In this document: positions 39,601-48,651 of the stretch, in pieces | How positions within the stretch are numbered: the first letter of the stretch is position 1 | Layout: each line of letters begins with the position of its first letter | Virus record (IMG/VR): IMGVR_UViG_3300015158_000018 | Location: 1 to 49,056 of that record | Origin: a virus | Length of the DNA stretch: 49,056 nt | Direction: 5' to 3' (one strand) | Made by a program: the position numbers and the translations under genes | Notes under the pieces: generated by a model | The model's input: only the letters and a program-made list of their open reading frames with translations | What the model was told of the DNA's origin: nothing | Database searches by the model: none

Positions 39601-40011
39601 ATGGCAAACGCACTCTATCCAAAGACCAAGAAACGCTTCATGGCGGGCGACATCGATCTGTCGGCGGTCGCCGTTTTTGCGGTGCTGATCAATGTCTCCG
39701 GAGCCGGCACCACCTACGCCTATTCGGCGACGCACGCGTCCCTCGCTGACGTGCCGTCGGGCGCCATCATCGCAACCACGCCTGCGCTGACCGGCAAGGT
39801 TCTGGGAGACGACGCAGGTTTCGATTCCGACGATCCCACGCTCTCGGCGGTAGCGGGTCAGTCGATTGAGGCTCTGATCCTCTACGCCGACGACGGCACG
39901 AACACGTTCCTGATCATGTTCCAGGACTCGGGCGTAACCGGTCTCCCGCTGACGCCCGACGGCAGCGACGTGCAGGTGCTCGTCGACGCGGCGGGTTGGT
40001 TCGTCCTGTAG
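39601..40011 (+). CDS. Small phage structural protein, paralogue A
   Basis: A 136-residue protein opening with ALYPKTKKRFMAGDIDL. Its second half (FDSDDPTLSAVAGQSIEALILY, then LPLTPDGSDVQVLVDAAGWF) is clearly homologous to the protein at 48652-49056. The family is widespread in phages near tail-fibre or lysis genes and is probably a virion decoration or fibre-associated component. The start ATG lies 12 nt after the tape measure gene. A terminator follows. Confidence 0.72.
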   Translation: MANALYPKTKKRFMAGDIDLSAVAVFAVLINVSGAGTTYAYSATHASLADVPSGAIIATTPALTGKVLGDDAGFDSDDPTLSAVAGQSIEALILYADDGTNTFLIMFQDSGVTGLPLTPDGSDVQVLVDAAGWFVL

Positions 40012-40042
40012 CGCCAAGCCGCCAACTGATCCCACTAACGCA

Positions 40043-40063
40043 GCCGCCTCCGGGCGGCTTTTT
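40043..40063 (+). terminator. Intrinsic terminator before the endolysin gene
   Basis: GCCGCC (40043-40048), loop TCCG, GGCGGC (40053-40058), then TTTTT (40059-40063): a textbook rho-independent terminator on the + strand. It lies between the first small structural gene and the endolysin, 20 nt before the endolysin ATG and overlapping its leader. Lysis genes downstream would then need read-through, antitermination or their own promoter. Confidence 0.75.
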
Positions 40064-40083
40064 GCATTTCTGGAGGACCGAGA

Positions 40084-40896
40084 ATGTCTGCGTCCACTTA
40101 CGACGAAGCTTTGCGCTGCCTGCTCGCGCACGAGGGCGGTTACGTCAATCACCCATCGGATCCGGGCGGCCCGACCAACTTCGGAATCACGCTCGCCGAC
40201 TATCGGCGGTACCGGAAGTCCGATGCGACAGCCGCTGACGTGCGGGCGATGAAGGTCGGCGATGCGAATGCAATCTATCGCGCGAAGTACTGGAACGCGC
40301 AGCGCTGCGACCAACTCCCGCCGGGCGTCGACTACAGCATCTTCGACTACGGCGTGAATTCCGGCATCGGCCGCAGCGGGAAAGTGCTGCGTCGTGTTCT
40401 TGGCCTCCCTGACAACACCAGCTTGGTCAACGACGAGGTTCTGCGGGCCGTCGCCAAGCGTGACCCAAAGGCGCTCGTCGCCGCAATCAACGACGAACGC
40501 CTTGCGTTCCTCAAGCACCTCAAGACCTGGCCGGTGTTCGGCGCAGGCTGGAGCCGGCGCGTTTCGGAAGTGCGCCTGATTAGCCTGCGCCTCGCAGCGC
40601 AGACTCGGCCAGCGCCGTCGATAGTGACGGATACCGCGCCGGTCCCGGGCAAAGGCGCGGTGCTCCCGCCTGCAGTCGTTAAGAAGGTGATTGTCGGCAC
40701 CGGCACCGCGGCGCCGGTCGCGGTTGGCGGCAGTCACTGGGACTGGGTCGCCGCGCATCCCTGGGAGACCGGCGCGATCGCGGGTGGCGTCGCGTTCGCG
40801 ATCGGCGGATCGATCTACGTCCTCAACCGGTGGCATCAGCGCGCGCAGGAAGCCGCCATTCCCCAAACCCCGCTCGTTCCCGAACTCGCTGTCTGA
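40084..40896 (+). CDS. GH108-type endolysin with C-terminal membrane segment
   Basis: A 270-residue lysozyme-like muramidase. The glycoside hydrolase 108 signature is HEGGYVNHPSDPGGPTNFGIT with catalytic Glu17, followed by AIYRAKYWNAQRCDQLPPGVDYSIFDYGVNSG. A Pro-rich linker leads to a C-terminal hydrophobic stretch (ETGAIAGGVAFAIGGSIYVL, about residues 228-247), likely a transmembrane anchor. TGGAGG precedes the ATG. It degrades peptidoglycan at lysis. A C-terminal anchor is unusual among endolysins but frequent in alphaproteobacterial GH108 proteins, as I recall. Confidence 0.88.
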   Translation: MSASTYDEALRCLLAHEGGYVNHPSDPGGPTNFGITLADYRRYRKSDATAADVRAMKVGDANAIYRAKYWNAQRCDQLPPGVDYSIFDYGVNSGIGRSGKVLRRVLGLPDNTSLVNDEVLRAVAKRDPKALVAAINDERLAFLKHLKTWPVFGAGWSRRVSEVRLISLRLAAQTRPAPSIVTDTAPVPGKGAVLPPAVVKKVIVGTGTAAPVAVGGSHWDWVAAHPWETGAIAGGVAFAIGGSIYVLNRWHQRAQEAAIPQTPLVPELAV

Positions 40897-40910
40897 CAGG
40901 AGAACTCATT

Positions 40911-41297
40911 ATGCTGACTTTCGTGCTCATCTCCGCGACTCTCGTCGCGATCTACTGGTTTTGGGTTCGCCCGATCCTCAAAACGCGGCCCGGCTTTATC
41001 GAGCTGTACTCTCAAGAAGAAAGTATCGTCGCCGCACTCGCTGAGAAATTCGCCGGCATCAAGCAGAAACTCTCCTCGGTCGCAGTCATCGGTGCGAGCG
41101 CGGCGGTCAGCGGTTACGATTTCTTCGCGCCGATCGTTGGCGGCGTCGACGTGACCTCGATCGCCGCGAGCGTCCCCTCCTGGGCGTGGCCGATCATCCT
41201 GATCTCGATCACGGCGATCTTCCAGTTCTTGCGCAATCTCGCCGACAAACGACACGAGGCGGAGAGCGGCGAGACTCCTGTGAGTCAGGAGGGTTGA
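40911..41297 (+). CDS. Small membrane protein, holin-like
   Basis: A 128-residue protein with an N-terminal hydrophobic segment (LTFVLISATLVAIYWFWV) and a C-terminal one (WAWPIILISITAIFQFL), ending in a charged tail. AGGAG precedes the ATG at 40911. It lies between endolysin and the GTA-type holin, so a holin or antiholin role is reasonable. No family was recognised. Confidence 0.6.
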   Translation: MLTFVLISATLVAIYWFWVRPILKTRPGFIELYSQEESIVAALAEKFAGIKQKLSSVAVIGASAAVSGYDFFAPIVGGVDVTSIAASVPSWAWPIILISITAIFQFLRNLADKRHEAESGETPVSQEG

Positions 41298-41301
41298 GGC
41301 G

Positions 41302-41691
41302 ATGTGGAGTTGGCTCGCGAGCCTCATTGGCGGCCCGGTCATCACTGGGCTGATCAATGCCTACAAAGCCCGGCTGGATGCCGCGAACACCCACGACCGC
41401 ATCGCAGCCGATCTTGCCGGCAAGGAAATCGAAGCGGAGATCGCAGCGCGCAAGGAGGCGTCCGCGATCATCATCGCCGAGCAGGGTCGTTGGTACACGG
41501 CGATCATCAGGCCACTGCTTGCCTTACCCGTCGTTATTTACTTCTGGAAGGTGATCGTCTGGGACAAGGTCTTCGGCCTCGGCGTCACCGACCCTATCAC
41601 CGGAATGATCGCCGATTGGACCGGCATGATCCTCACTGCCTACGTGGGCGGTCGGTCAATCGAGAAAGTCGCCCGAATCTTCAAGCGCTAG
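41302..41691 (+). CDS. Holin, 3TM GTA-type
   Basis: A 129-residue protein with a helical charged middle (IAADLAGKEIEAEIAARKEASAI) between an N-terminal hydrophobic patch and two later membrane segments (PLLALPVVIYFWKVIVW and GMILTAYVGGRSIE). This resembles the three-transmembrane holin described for gene-transfer-agent release. It should make the membrane lesions that release endolysin. It is 4 nt after the upstream membrane gene. Confidence 0.75.
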   Translation: MWSWLASLIGGPVITGLINAYKARLDAANTHDRIAADLAGKEIEAEIAARKEASAIIIAEQGRWYTAIIRPLLALPVVIYFWKVIVWDKVFGLGVTDPITGMIADWTGMILTAYVGGRSIEKVARIFKR

Positions 41692-41700
41692 GATCGCCGC

Positions 41701-41967
41701 ATGAACGAGAATGGCAGCAAGCAGAGCAGGCCGGTCTTCGACCCAACGATCAACTACGGTCATCTGCTGACCGCGGTGAGCTTCATCCTCGCCGGTCTTG
41801 GCGCCTACTATGGAATGAGGGCCGAGCTGAGCAACATGGATCTGCGCGTTGCCAAGATCGAACTGACGCTGCAGCAATTGGCAAACGTTCTGGTGCTCAG
41901 TGCGCGCCAAGACGAAAGGGTCATTGCCATTGAGCGTCGAATCGATCGGCTGGAGCGAAACCCGTGA
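41701..41967 (+). CDS. Small membrane/coiled-coil protein of lysis cassette
   Basis: An 88-residue protein with one membrane segment (HLLTAVSFILAGLGAYYG, about residues 21-38) then a coiled coil (LRVAKIELTLQQLANVL to ERRIDRLERNP). The layout is like Rz-type spanin or XhlA-type holin-accessory proteins. It ends overlapping the next gene (GTGA). Position supports a lysis role; the exact class is unclear. Confidence 0.6.
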   Translation: MNENGSKQSRPVFDPTINYGHLLTAVSFILAGLGAYYGMRAELSNMDLRVAKIELTLQQLANVLVLSARQDERVIAIERRIDRLERNP

Positions 41968-42413
41968 CGGAGCCGCTCAACGGCTCCGAAAGCACGCTGC
42001 TGAGGATCAGCGGCGTCGGAATGTCGCCTTATGCCGCCCGCGGTCTGACGCAGACGCTCAATCCAATTGAGCAGGCCAAGGACCTCCGGCGAACCATCAA
42101 CGGGGAGCTGATCGACTTTTCGGTCGAGCAATTCCGCAAGTACGCCAGCGTCATCGGTGGCAATGATCACAGGCCGCTGGGCGTTACGGGGATCTGGCCC
42201 GGACGAAACGTACAGGTCGAGTGCGTCGCCGAGCTCTATTACGTCACCGCCGGCGGAAGCGCCGAGCGTCCCCTCGTGACGGGATCCGAGCGTACCGAGG
42301 GGCCGTACACATATTACCGGCCCGTGCTGAACATGCGTGTCGTTGATTTCAATCAGTCCTTTGACGAGTGGGACGCGCAGGTGAGCTGGTCGCTGACGCT
42401 TGAGGAAATCTGA
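41964..42413 (+). CDS. Tail-tip region protein, hypothetical
   Basis: A 149-residue protein rich in beta-strand pattern (LLRISGVGMSPYAARGLTQTLNP, then LGVTGIWPGRNVQVECVAELYYVT). I do not recognise the family. It overlaps the lysis cassette by 4 bases and precedes the large tail-hub-like gene by 3 nt, so it is probably a minor tail protein. Confidence 0.6.
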   Translation: MTEPLNGSESTLLRISGVGMSPYAARGLTQTLNPIEQAKDLRRTINGELIDFSVEQFRKYASVIGGNDHRPLGVTGIWPGRNVQVECVAELYYVTAGGSAERPLVTGSERTEGPYTYYRPVLNMRVVDFNQSFDEWDAQVSWSLTLEEI

Positions 42414-42416
42414 GCT

Positions 42417-44324
42417 TTGCCCGCGACCGTGTTTCATTTCGCATGGGTGGATGCCAGCCAGACCGCCTTTGGCCCGGAGCACCTCGTCGAAGACGAAAAG
42501 GTGCTGAGCATCGCGATCGAGCACAGCGAAGGGGACTTCCCCACGCTCTCGATCGTGGTCAAGAACCCGCGCATCGGGCTCCTCGCGCCCGCGCGCAAGA
42601 CATGGACGTGGTTGTCGCATGGCGGGACACCGCTGTTCTTTGGCCGCCTTGTCGGCGTGCCATCGAACATCAACCAGAATGCCGTGACACTGGAATTCAT
42701 CGGGCGGCCGGCGGACTATGCCGCACAGAAAGTAGCCTTGGCCGCGTCGTTGCGGGTGCTGCCGTACTACGATCCAGTCTTCATCACGCCCGAAGCGCAG
42801 GCCGATCCTGACACTGTGCTCGAAGCACGGCCCGCAATGTGGCACATCGACCGAACCGCGCTGGCGGTGACGACGTCGCACATTCTCGTGGGTGAGGATG
42901 GTGTCGAGGAGTTCCTCGAAAACGAGGTACCCTACGACAGCGTTTCAATCAGCATTGGACAAGTTCCGACGCGATCGCTGGCCGTCAGCGCGGACGTGTC
43001 CTGGATCCAATCGGCGCAGGGCAGCATCGACGTCGGCTCGTATTATTTCGAGTCGTATGCCGGCAAGGCACTGATCGATAACTGGCCAAAGCCAGGCGAC
43101 AGCATCGACGGCGGTTACACGGTCAGCGCGGGATACGCGACCGACAACTACAACATCGATGGCACCGAGGCGGCGAGCTTCAGCATCTCGTGGTCGAACG
43201 AGCAACGCAAGCACGCGACCGGCGACACGCTCTCGATGAGCCTCAGCTCAACCATCGCGCCGCTGCGCGGCCCCTCCATCAAGGTGCTGCTGACGTCCGG
43301 CTCCAGGAGCGGCGAAGGCGAAGCAAGCGTCGACAGTACCTGGCTTCGTGTCCCGCTCTGGTCAGTCAGCGCTGCACTCGCTGTGAGCTATGACGTAGCG
43401 CGGGACCGTAAGGAAGGCATCCGCTTTACGATACGGGCGAACTTCCAGCCGCTTGTGACATTGCCGGGCGAAGAGGAGATCGGCGCACTTCACATTGGCG
43501 GCGGCGATGTCGGTATGTCGCTGCCGAACGGCAGTGTTCCGATCGGCGACGTCGGGAACCGATCATACTTCTCAAGCGATCGTGGTCTTCAATCTCTGGA
43601 GTATCTGCTCAACCGGGCGCGCTCGCAGCTGATGGCAGCCGGCCGGGCCGTCAATATCTCGTGGGACTGCTCGTTCGAACGCGCCAAGGCGCTATCTTGC
43701 CGCAAGAATGCTGTGCTGCATGACCACCGCCTGCCCGGCGGCCAAGCACAAGGCAAGATCGTGAAGTACTCGCTGTCGTTGGACGGCGAGAGCGGTAAGC
43801 CCATGGGCCATGTCGAGATCGCCTGCTCGATCGGCTACGGCGGATCGGTCGCTCCCGCTGCTGGCGATCCGACCTATGTCGACGCCGGCTATGTCGAGGT
43901 CGGCTATCAGTTCATGGAGGGTCAGATCGTCGTGCTCGATGCCGGCGATGTCGGCTACACGGTTCCGGTGGACGCGCCAAATGATGACGGTATTCATTTT
44001 CCATTGACATACGGTCAGGCCATTCTGGTGAACGAGACGCACGGCTCGGCAGACGCACAAGCAGCTGCGATTGTGGCGCTTGCCCAAGCTCCAGTTACGG
44101 GCTTCTCGGGCCCGACCGGCACGCAGGAGCAGATTGATGCCATCGTCAACCGCTCGACGGAGGTGCCGAAACAGATCGAGGCCGTGCTGAAACAGAACAG
44201 CGTATGGCAGGAGATCAAATTCAGGAATTTGGATACCGGCCCATTCGAGACCGCGTACGACATTGATCTCACGATGCTCGAACTGCCACAGGGCATCAAT
44301 CTCGAGGCGGCGTCGACACCGTGA
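42417..44324 (+). CDS. Probable tail hub/baseplate protein
   Basis: A 635-residue protein. The N-terminus (FPTLSIVVKNPRIGLLAP, then TPLFFGRLVGVPSNINQN and VTLEFIGRPADY) resembles phage tail hub proteins of the gp27/Dit-like class, though no lambda J signature was seen. The C-terminal part has tail-like beta segments. TTG 42417 follows an AGGA element. It is the largest protein after the tape measure and probably forms the hub at the tail tip. The role is inferred from size, order and fold pattern. Confidence 0.6.
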   Translation: MPATVFHFAWVDASQTAFGPEHLVEDEKVLSIAIEHSEGDFPTLSIVVKNPRIGLLAPARKTWTWLSHGGTPLFFGRLVGVPSNINQNAVTLEFIGRPADYAAQKVALAASLRVLPYYDPVFITPEAQADPDTVLEARPAMWHIDRTALAVTTSHILVGEDGVEEFLENEVPYDSVSISIGQVPTRSLAVSADVSWIQSAQGSIDVGSYYFESYAGKALIDNWPKPGDSIDGGYTVSAGYATDNYNIDGTEAASFSISWSNEQRKHATGDTLSMSLSSTIAPLRGPSIKVLLTSGSRSGEGEASVDSTWLRVPLWSVSAALAVSYDVARDRKEGIRFTIRANFQPLVTLPGEEEIGALHIGGGDVGMSLPNGSVPIGDVGNRSYFSSDRGLQSLEYLLNRARSQLMAAGRAVNISWDCSFERAKALSCRKNAVLHDHRLPGGQAQGKIVKYSLSLDGESGKPMGHVEIACSIGYGGSVAPAAGDPTYVDAGYVEVGYQFMEGQIVVLDAGDVGYTVPVDAPNDDGIHFPLTYGQAILVNETHGSADAQAAAIVALAQAPVTGFSGPTGTQEQIDAIVNRSTEVPKQIEAVLKQNSVWQEIKFRNLDTGPFETAYDIDLTMLELPQGINLEAASTP

Positions 44325-44659
44325 GTACCCTGGAGCAGATCGTCCGGCCGTTTCAGCGGACCGGCGTTTCCTATCCGACCCGCATCTTCAATCCGACGCA
44401 GAAGCCCGCGGAGGACGCCGTGCTGATGCTGGGCCAGGAGGGGAGCACCAAGGCCTTCAACGAGTCATTTTCTCAGAGAATTACGACGTACAAGGATCAG
44501 GAGATCAAGGAGCAGAGTCGCACCACCGAAAAGAAACGCATCACAAACCCGGACGACGAGAGCCAGTTCGTCGACGTCGAGAACATCAAGAAGCTGGTTA
44601 CCGAGGCTGGCGAAGGTTCGAAGTACCAGAAATCCACTTACAGCTTCACCAACAAGTAG
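44321..44659 (+). CDS. Small tail-region protein, hypothetical
   Basis: A 112-residue polar protein with a charged middle (ITTYKDQEIKEQSRTTEKKRI) and no hydrophobic segment. The GTG at 44321 overlaps the hub gene stop (GTGA). It probably is a minor tail component or assembly factor; the family is not recognised. Confidence 0.58.
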   Translation: MSTLEQIVRPFQRTGVSYPTRIFNPTQKPAEDAVLMLGQEGSTKAFNESFSQRITTYKDQEIKEQSRTTEKKRITNPDDESQFVDVENIKKLVTEAGEGSKYQKSTYSFTNK

Positions 44660-44668
44660 ACGCAAATC

Positions 44669-45640
44669 GTGGCTCAGGGATTCGACCCACCGTGGCGGCT
44701 CGATCCTCTCAGGCGCATCGTTAATGTCGGTTGGGGCGGCTCGATCGCCGTGCTGGCCCTGACGGCGCGGCTCGGAGGCAGCACGCCCGCCACCGAGCCC
44801 CCCCTGACGTGGAACGCGTTTCTCACCGCCGAATGCGACGATCCAGATATGCGCGGTCTCTCACTGACCGAGGAGCTGGGGCCATTAGTTGCGCCACCCG
44901 GCCCTCCTCCGACCCTTATCAGTTCGCATAACGATTTCTGGTGTTTTGCCCGGCAATTCGCTGAGAGCAGCAACATCGTCACGACGACCTATCACTTCGT
45001 TGACCGCGGAAAGTACGTGATCTTCACGTCGAGCGGCACGATCGAACTGTATTTCGACTCGCTCGATCCGGACAACCCGGAGGTCCCTTTCCTGATCGAC
45101 TTTCGCTCCCCACCCATTCTCACGGATGGGGGGACTTTCACTGTCTTACCCGGCGACAACGCCGGTAATGCGCTCAACGGCTACATCGACCACGTCGTCA
45201 ACCTAGTGTTCTCACCACGCCCAACCACGATCTTTCCGCAGCTGATCGAGGAGATCATCGCGCACAACGAGGTGGTTAGCGCGCGGGAGACCGAGAAGTC
45301 GTGGAAAACCATTACATTCCTCAACCTGCCCCGCATCGCGAGCCGTTGGCCAAGCATCAAAAGCACCCGGAAGCTAAAGCTCGTGGCGCTGATGCAGGGC
45401 GTGAACGAGCGCACGTTTCTCGAGTGGTCGCTGGCGCTCGGGACATTCGTCGGGACCAAGAAGTTCACACTGAACAGTCATTCCCCCCTCCTCGTGTCTC
45501 CCGACCCCACCAAGGCTCCCAAAGGGTTTCGCCAGGAAGATGACGAGAGGATCGCCGAGAGCACGATGCCAACCGTTGAAATTAGCTTCACGATCGACCT
45601 GAAGACACACCAGGTCACCGCCACTAGGCGAACTCTCTAG
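44669..45640 (+). CDS. Tail-region protein, hypothetical
   Basis: A 323-residue protein with alternating strands and a few conserved-looking segments (FCFARQFAESS region near 90, later TITFLNLPRIASRWPSIKS). I do not recognise it. It starts at a GTG 9 nt after the previous gene and ends 4 nt before the first fibre-like gene. A tail-tip or fibre-attachment role is inferred from position only. Confidence 0.58.
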   Translation: MAQGFDPPWRLDPLRRIVNVGWGGSIAVLALTARLGGSTPATEPPLTWNAFLTAECDDPDMRGLSLTEELGPLVAPPGPPPTLISSHNDFWCFARQFAESSNIVTTTYHFVDRGKYVIFTSSGTIELYFDSLDPDNPEVPFLIDFRSPPILTDGGTFTVLPGDNAGNALNGYIDHVVNLVFSPRPTTIFPQLIEEIIAHNEVVSARETEKSWKTITFLNLPRIASRWPSIKSTRKLKLVALMQGVNERTFLEWSLALGTFVGTKKFTLNSHSPLLVSPDPTKAPKGFRQEDDERIAESTMPTVEISFTIDLKTHQVTATRRTL

Positions 45641-45644
45641 ACGC

Positions 45645-46619
45645 ATGCATTTCCGCACGACCGACAACGCCAAGTGGGGCGCCGGCAAAGGCAGCAACCT
45701 CACGCCCGGCGAAGTCGACGAGAACTTCTGGGATCTCGATCAGCGCACCGCCGAGCTGGAGGCAAATCCGCCAGCGCCGGTCGGGATCGATCACGTCACG
45801 AGCACCGGAAACACGTTCACGATCATTCTGACGGACGGCTCGACTCAGGGACCGTTCAATCTGCCTGCCGCCAAGTTCAACCTCGTCGGCGAGTGGGCGC
45901 CGAACACGCCCTATGTGGCGAACAGCTTCATTACCGAGGCGGGCAAGACCTACCTGATCCTTTATCCGCACACGTCGGCGGATTTCTTCGACCCTGGCGC
46001 CAATGACGGCGGTGGTCATAATTACTACGGCTTGCTTCCGTTCCCGGACCAGCCAATCATCGCGTACCTCGATGAAGGATGGCAGCCCGCCACCGCGATG
46101 GGGGCCTTCAAGCTATTTTCCATTCCGGACCGCGGTGTCTATCTGTCCCTGCGCGCCCACGTTACGGCGACGATCTTCGATCCAGCGGCACAGGACGGCG
46201 GCGGCAATGCGCTCTATCAGAAGATCTTCGCCGCGATCGAGACGAGCAAGAACCGCATTCAGTTTCAGTATCCGGGCACGCCGCCGTCCGACGGAAGCAT
46301 TATCCTCGTCTATATCCAGGACGACGCGCGTGACCTCGTCTTCACAACAGACTGGCCCGGCTCCTCGGCACATCTGAACGAGGCGTGTACCGACACAATC
46401 GAGTGGACGATTGAACACGCCGGTGTTGTGGTCGGCGCCATCACGTTCGAGCCAGGCTCCCTGCTCGATGGTGAAGGCGGGCAGTTCGGCACGTTCGTAG
46501 GAAGCGGCGTGACGGTCGCAAACCAGGAGCTTCTCAAGCTGCGCAGTCCCAACGCCGCGGACGCGTCGGCGAAGTTTCTCACGGTATCCCTGATCGGCAG
46601 CTACCAGGACCTTGGCTAA
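45645..46619 (+). CDS. Tail fibre-like protein with internal duplication
   Basis: A 324-residue protein. GEWAPNTPYVANSFITEAGKTYLIL resembles the short beta modules of phage tail fibres. A second, diverged copy follows: HTSADFFDPGANDGGGHN near residue 112 and HVTATIFDPAAQDGGGNA near 176 are clear repeats. The C-terminal part (EWTIEHAGVVVGAITFEPGSL) recalls other fibre proteins. It is probably a receptor-contacting or fibre-base component. The stop TAA is immediately followed by the TTG of the next gene. Confidence 0.65.
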   Translation: MHFRTTDNAKWGAGKGSNLTPGEVDENFWDLDQRTAELEANPPAPVGIDHVTSTGNTFTIILTDGSTQGPFNLPAAKFNLVGEWAPNTPYVANSFITEAGKTYLILYPHTSADFFDPGANDGGGHNYYGLLPFPDQPIIAYLDEGWQPATAMGAFKLFSIPDRGVYLSLRAHVTATIFDPAAQDGGGNALYQKIFAAIETSKNRIQFQYPGTPPSDGSIILVYIQDDARDLVFTTDWPGSSAHLNEACTDTIEWTIEHAGVVVGAITFEPGSLLDGEGGQFGTFVGSGVTVANQELLKLRSPNAADASAKFLTVSLIGSYQDLG

Positions 46620-48635
46620 TTGCACACGATCATCCTGCAGGGCACACAGACGGGTGGCGCCGACCCTGAGGCGCTGAACCTGTCCTTCTACGATAGTGCC
46701 GATCCGGCTGAGGGTCAGTACGTTGTGTTCCCTGTCGTGCTTGAGTACGTCGCGACCGCATCCCTGACGCTCGATATCCACACGAATGCGCCGGAGTTCT
46801 ATGACGTTGAACTCGGGACAGTGGTCGTCACGGAGCTCACTCTCGATCTTCATACGAACCCGGCGGAGTACTTCAACACCGAGTTCATCAATATCCCGTT
46901 CGATCCGGAGAACGACGAGACCGAGGACCTGATCGCGGCGTTTGACCAAGAGTACGGCACGACCGCGAAGCGTCAGATGGATCGCCTTATCTCGTTGTTC
47001 AAGACGGGCGGTCAATGGGCGAAGTTCGACTGGTACGGCAACGCACTTTGGGCGATGTCCGAACATGATGCCTTGATCAATTGGAAGAACCCGACAGAGA
47101 CGCTCGTCAAGGTCGGCACGGCATCTTGGACGTTGGGTTCAGGATTGTCGGGCGCCAATCCCGCGACTGTAACCGCACGCTATAAGTCGGGCTACACAAT
47201 CGGTGCCGGCAACGCGACGTCGACGTCGTTCTGCATGTTGGCTGCGGTCACGGCGATTGCGGCACCGCAGAACGACATGCAGGTCATGGGCATGTTCCGT
47301 CGCACGTCAGGGGGCGGCCCGATCGGGTACGATGGCTCGTTCATCCAGCTTAATGTTATTTCCAACACGGGGGCCGCTGGCGCGAACGTGCAGGCATCGC
47401 ACGGGAACACGTCATTCGGCGTGGGTGATGGCCTCGGTTTGTGGGGCACGTCACACAACGGCGGCACGCACATCACGGTTCACAACGCCGCGGAGGTGGA
47501 CGCTGATGCGACTTCCGGCTCCGCGACGTACACGCACGCGGAAGGCATTTGCGTCGCCGGTACACCGCCTGGCCTAGGTGCGCAGCGATCGTTCGCCGGA
47601 ACGATCCTGTTCTGGGCGTGGGGTGCGGCCATGTCGGCGGCCGAACTCTCAGGTGTTCAGACGGCGCTTGCTACCGCGCAGCTCCCGCCAGACGTCGAAC
47701 CGGTCGAGGTGCAGGTGCCTCCCGCGTACACGGAACCGGGTGGGACGGGCGATCGCCGCGCGGACATCATCCTCTCCTGGGACGTCAACGTACCCGGGCA
47801 CAACAAGACCCCCGCGGATCTTATTGACGGCAATACGACGACGACGCCGAGCGCGCTGTTCTTCGAACCTGACGCGCAACCGCAACAGTTCATCTTCGAC
47901 TTTGCGCCGCTGGGGTTCACGCAGCTCATTGAGGAATTCAAATGGTATCAGGACAGCACCAGTACGCATGGCACGTGGCAGGTCGCCGGCTCGGACGACG
48001 GCATTACCTGGACTGACATTGATGGTCCGTTCACCCTCGGTGGCTTCACGCCTGTGCAAACGAAGATGCTGGTCAACACGACCAGCTACCGAATGTATCG
48101 GTTCTTGAAAACGTCGGGCACAACGTCGAACGGTCCATACCTGTTCGAGATCGAATTCAAGCTCGGCGGGCATCGCGCCATTGCGGAAATACCCGTGTAC
48201 GCAACGAACACTCCGGGTGCGATTGCGGTCACGGCAACCGGCGGACTGATCAACGGCACGATCGCGCATCTCGTCAACGGCAATAGGACGGAAAGCGACA
48301 CCTATTTCAACGGCGGGTTCACGGCCGCGGAGCTTGTGTTTGACTTCGGTATTGCCGTCGCTGTGGCGGAAGCGACCCTCTATCAGGACGCGAGCACCGA
48401 CCACGGCCGGTGGATGTGGCAAGGCTCGAACGACAATGTCTCCTACACGAACTTGTCGCCGTTCTCGGGGGCAGTCGCTGATCTTCTTGGGACGCCTGGA
48501 TCGGCGAACAATCGCGCGCATCGCGCGTTCGGCGGCAACACGACACCCTACCGGTATTACAAATGCAAGCAGCTCACAGGCACGACAAGCAACGGCCCGT
48601 GGGTGCGTGAGTTCGAATTCCGCAAATATCCATGA
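46620..48635 (+). CDS. Tail fibre with LamG-like and discoidin-like domains
   Basis: A 671-residue protein. Near the N-terminus two short repeats share LTLDIHTN/LTLDLHTN (about residues 50-90). A central region (150-350) has the jelly-roll pattern of LamG/concanavalin-type modules. The last 300 residues hold two copies of an F5/8 type C-like unit, each with WYQDSTSTHGTWQVAGSDDG-like and LYQDASTDHGRWMWQGSNDN-like cores and TSNGPY/TSNGPW endings. Such domains bind carbohydrates, so it probably recognises surface polysaccharide. Start is TTG 46620, directly after the preceding stop. Confidence 0.68.
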   Translation: MHTIILQGTQTGGADPEALNLSFYDSADPAEGQYVVFPVVLEYVATASLTLDIHTNAPEFYDVELGTVVVTELTLDLHTNPAEYFNTEFINIPFDPENDETEDLIAAFDQEYGTTAKRQMDRLISLFKTGGQWAKFDWYGNALWAMSEHDALINWKNPTETLVKVGTASWTLGSGLSGANPATVTARYKSGYTIGAGNATSTSFCMLAAVTAIAAPQNDMQVMGMFRRTSGGGPIGYDGSFIQLNVISNTGAAGANVQASHGNTSFGVGDGLGLWGTSHNGGTHITVHNAAEVDADATSGSATYTHAEGICVAGTPPGLGAQRSFAGTILFWAWGAAMSAAELSGVQTALATAQLPPDVEPVEVQVPPAYTEPGGTGDRRADIILSWDVNVPGHNKTPADLIDGNTTTTPSALFFEPDAQPQQFIFDFAPLGFTQLIEEFKWYQDSTSTHGTWQVAGSDDGITWTDIDGPFTLGGFTPVQTKMLVNTTSYRMYRFLKTSGTTSNGPYLFEIEFKLGGHRAIAEIPVYATNTPGAIAVTATGGLINGTIAHLVNGNRTESDTYFNGGFTAAELVFDFGIAVAVAEATLYQDASTDHGRWMWQGSNDNVSYTNLSPFSGAVADLLGTPGSANNRAHRAFGGNTTPYRYYKCKQLTGTTSNGPWVREFEFRKYP

Positions 48636-48651
48636 CAAGGACGGATAGAAC

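Noticed and set aside
38992-40866. 624-residue antisense frame over tape measure, small protein and endolysin
   Set aside because: Crosses several well-supported genes and a terminator; composition is Arg/His/Asp-rich as in GC shadow frames.
45645-48635. Diversity-generating retroelement acting on the fibre genes
   Set aside because: No reverse transcriptase, template repeat or adenine-biased variable region is visible in the window.
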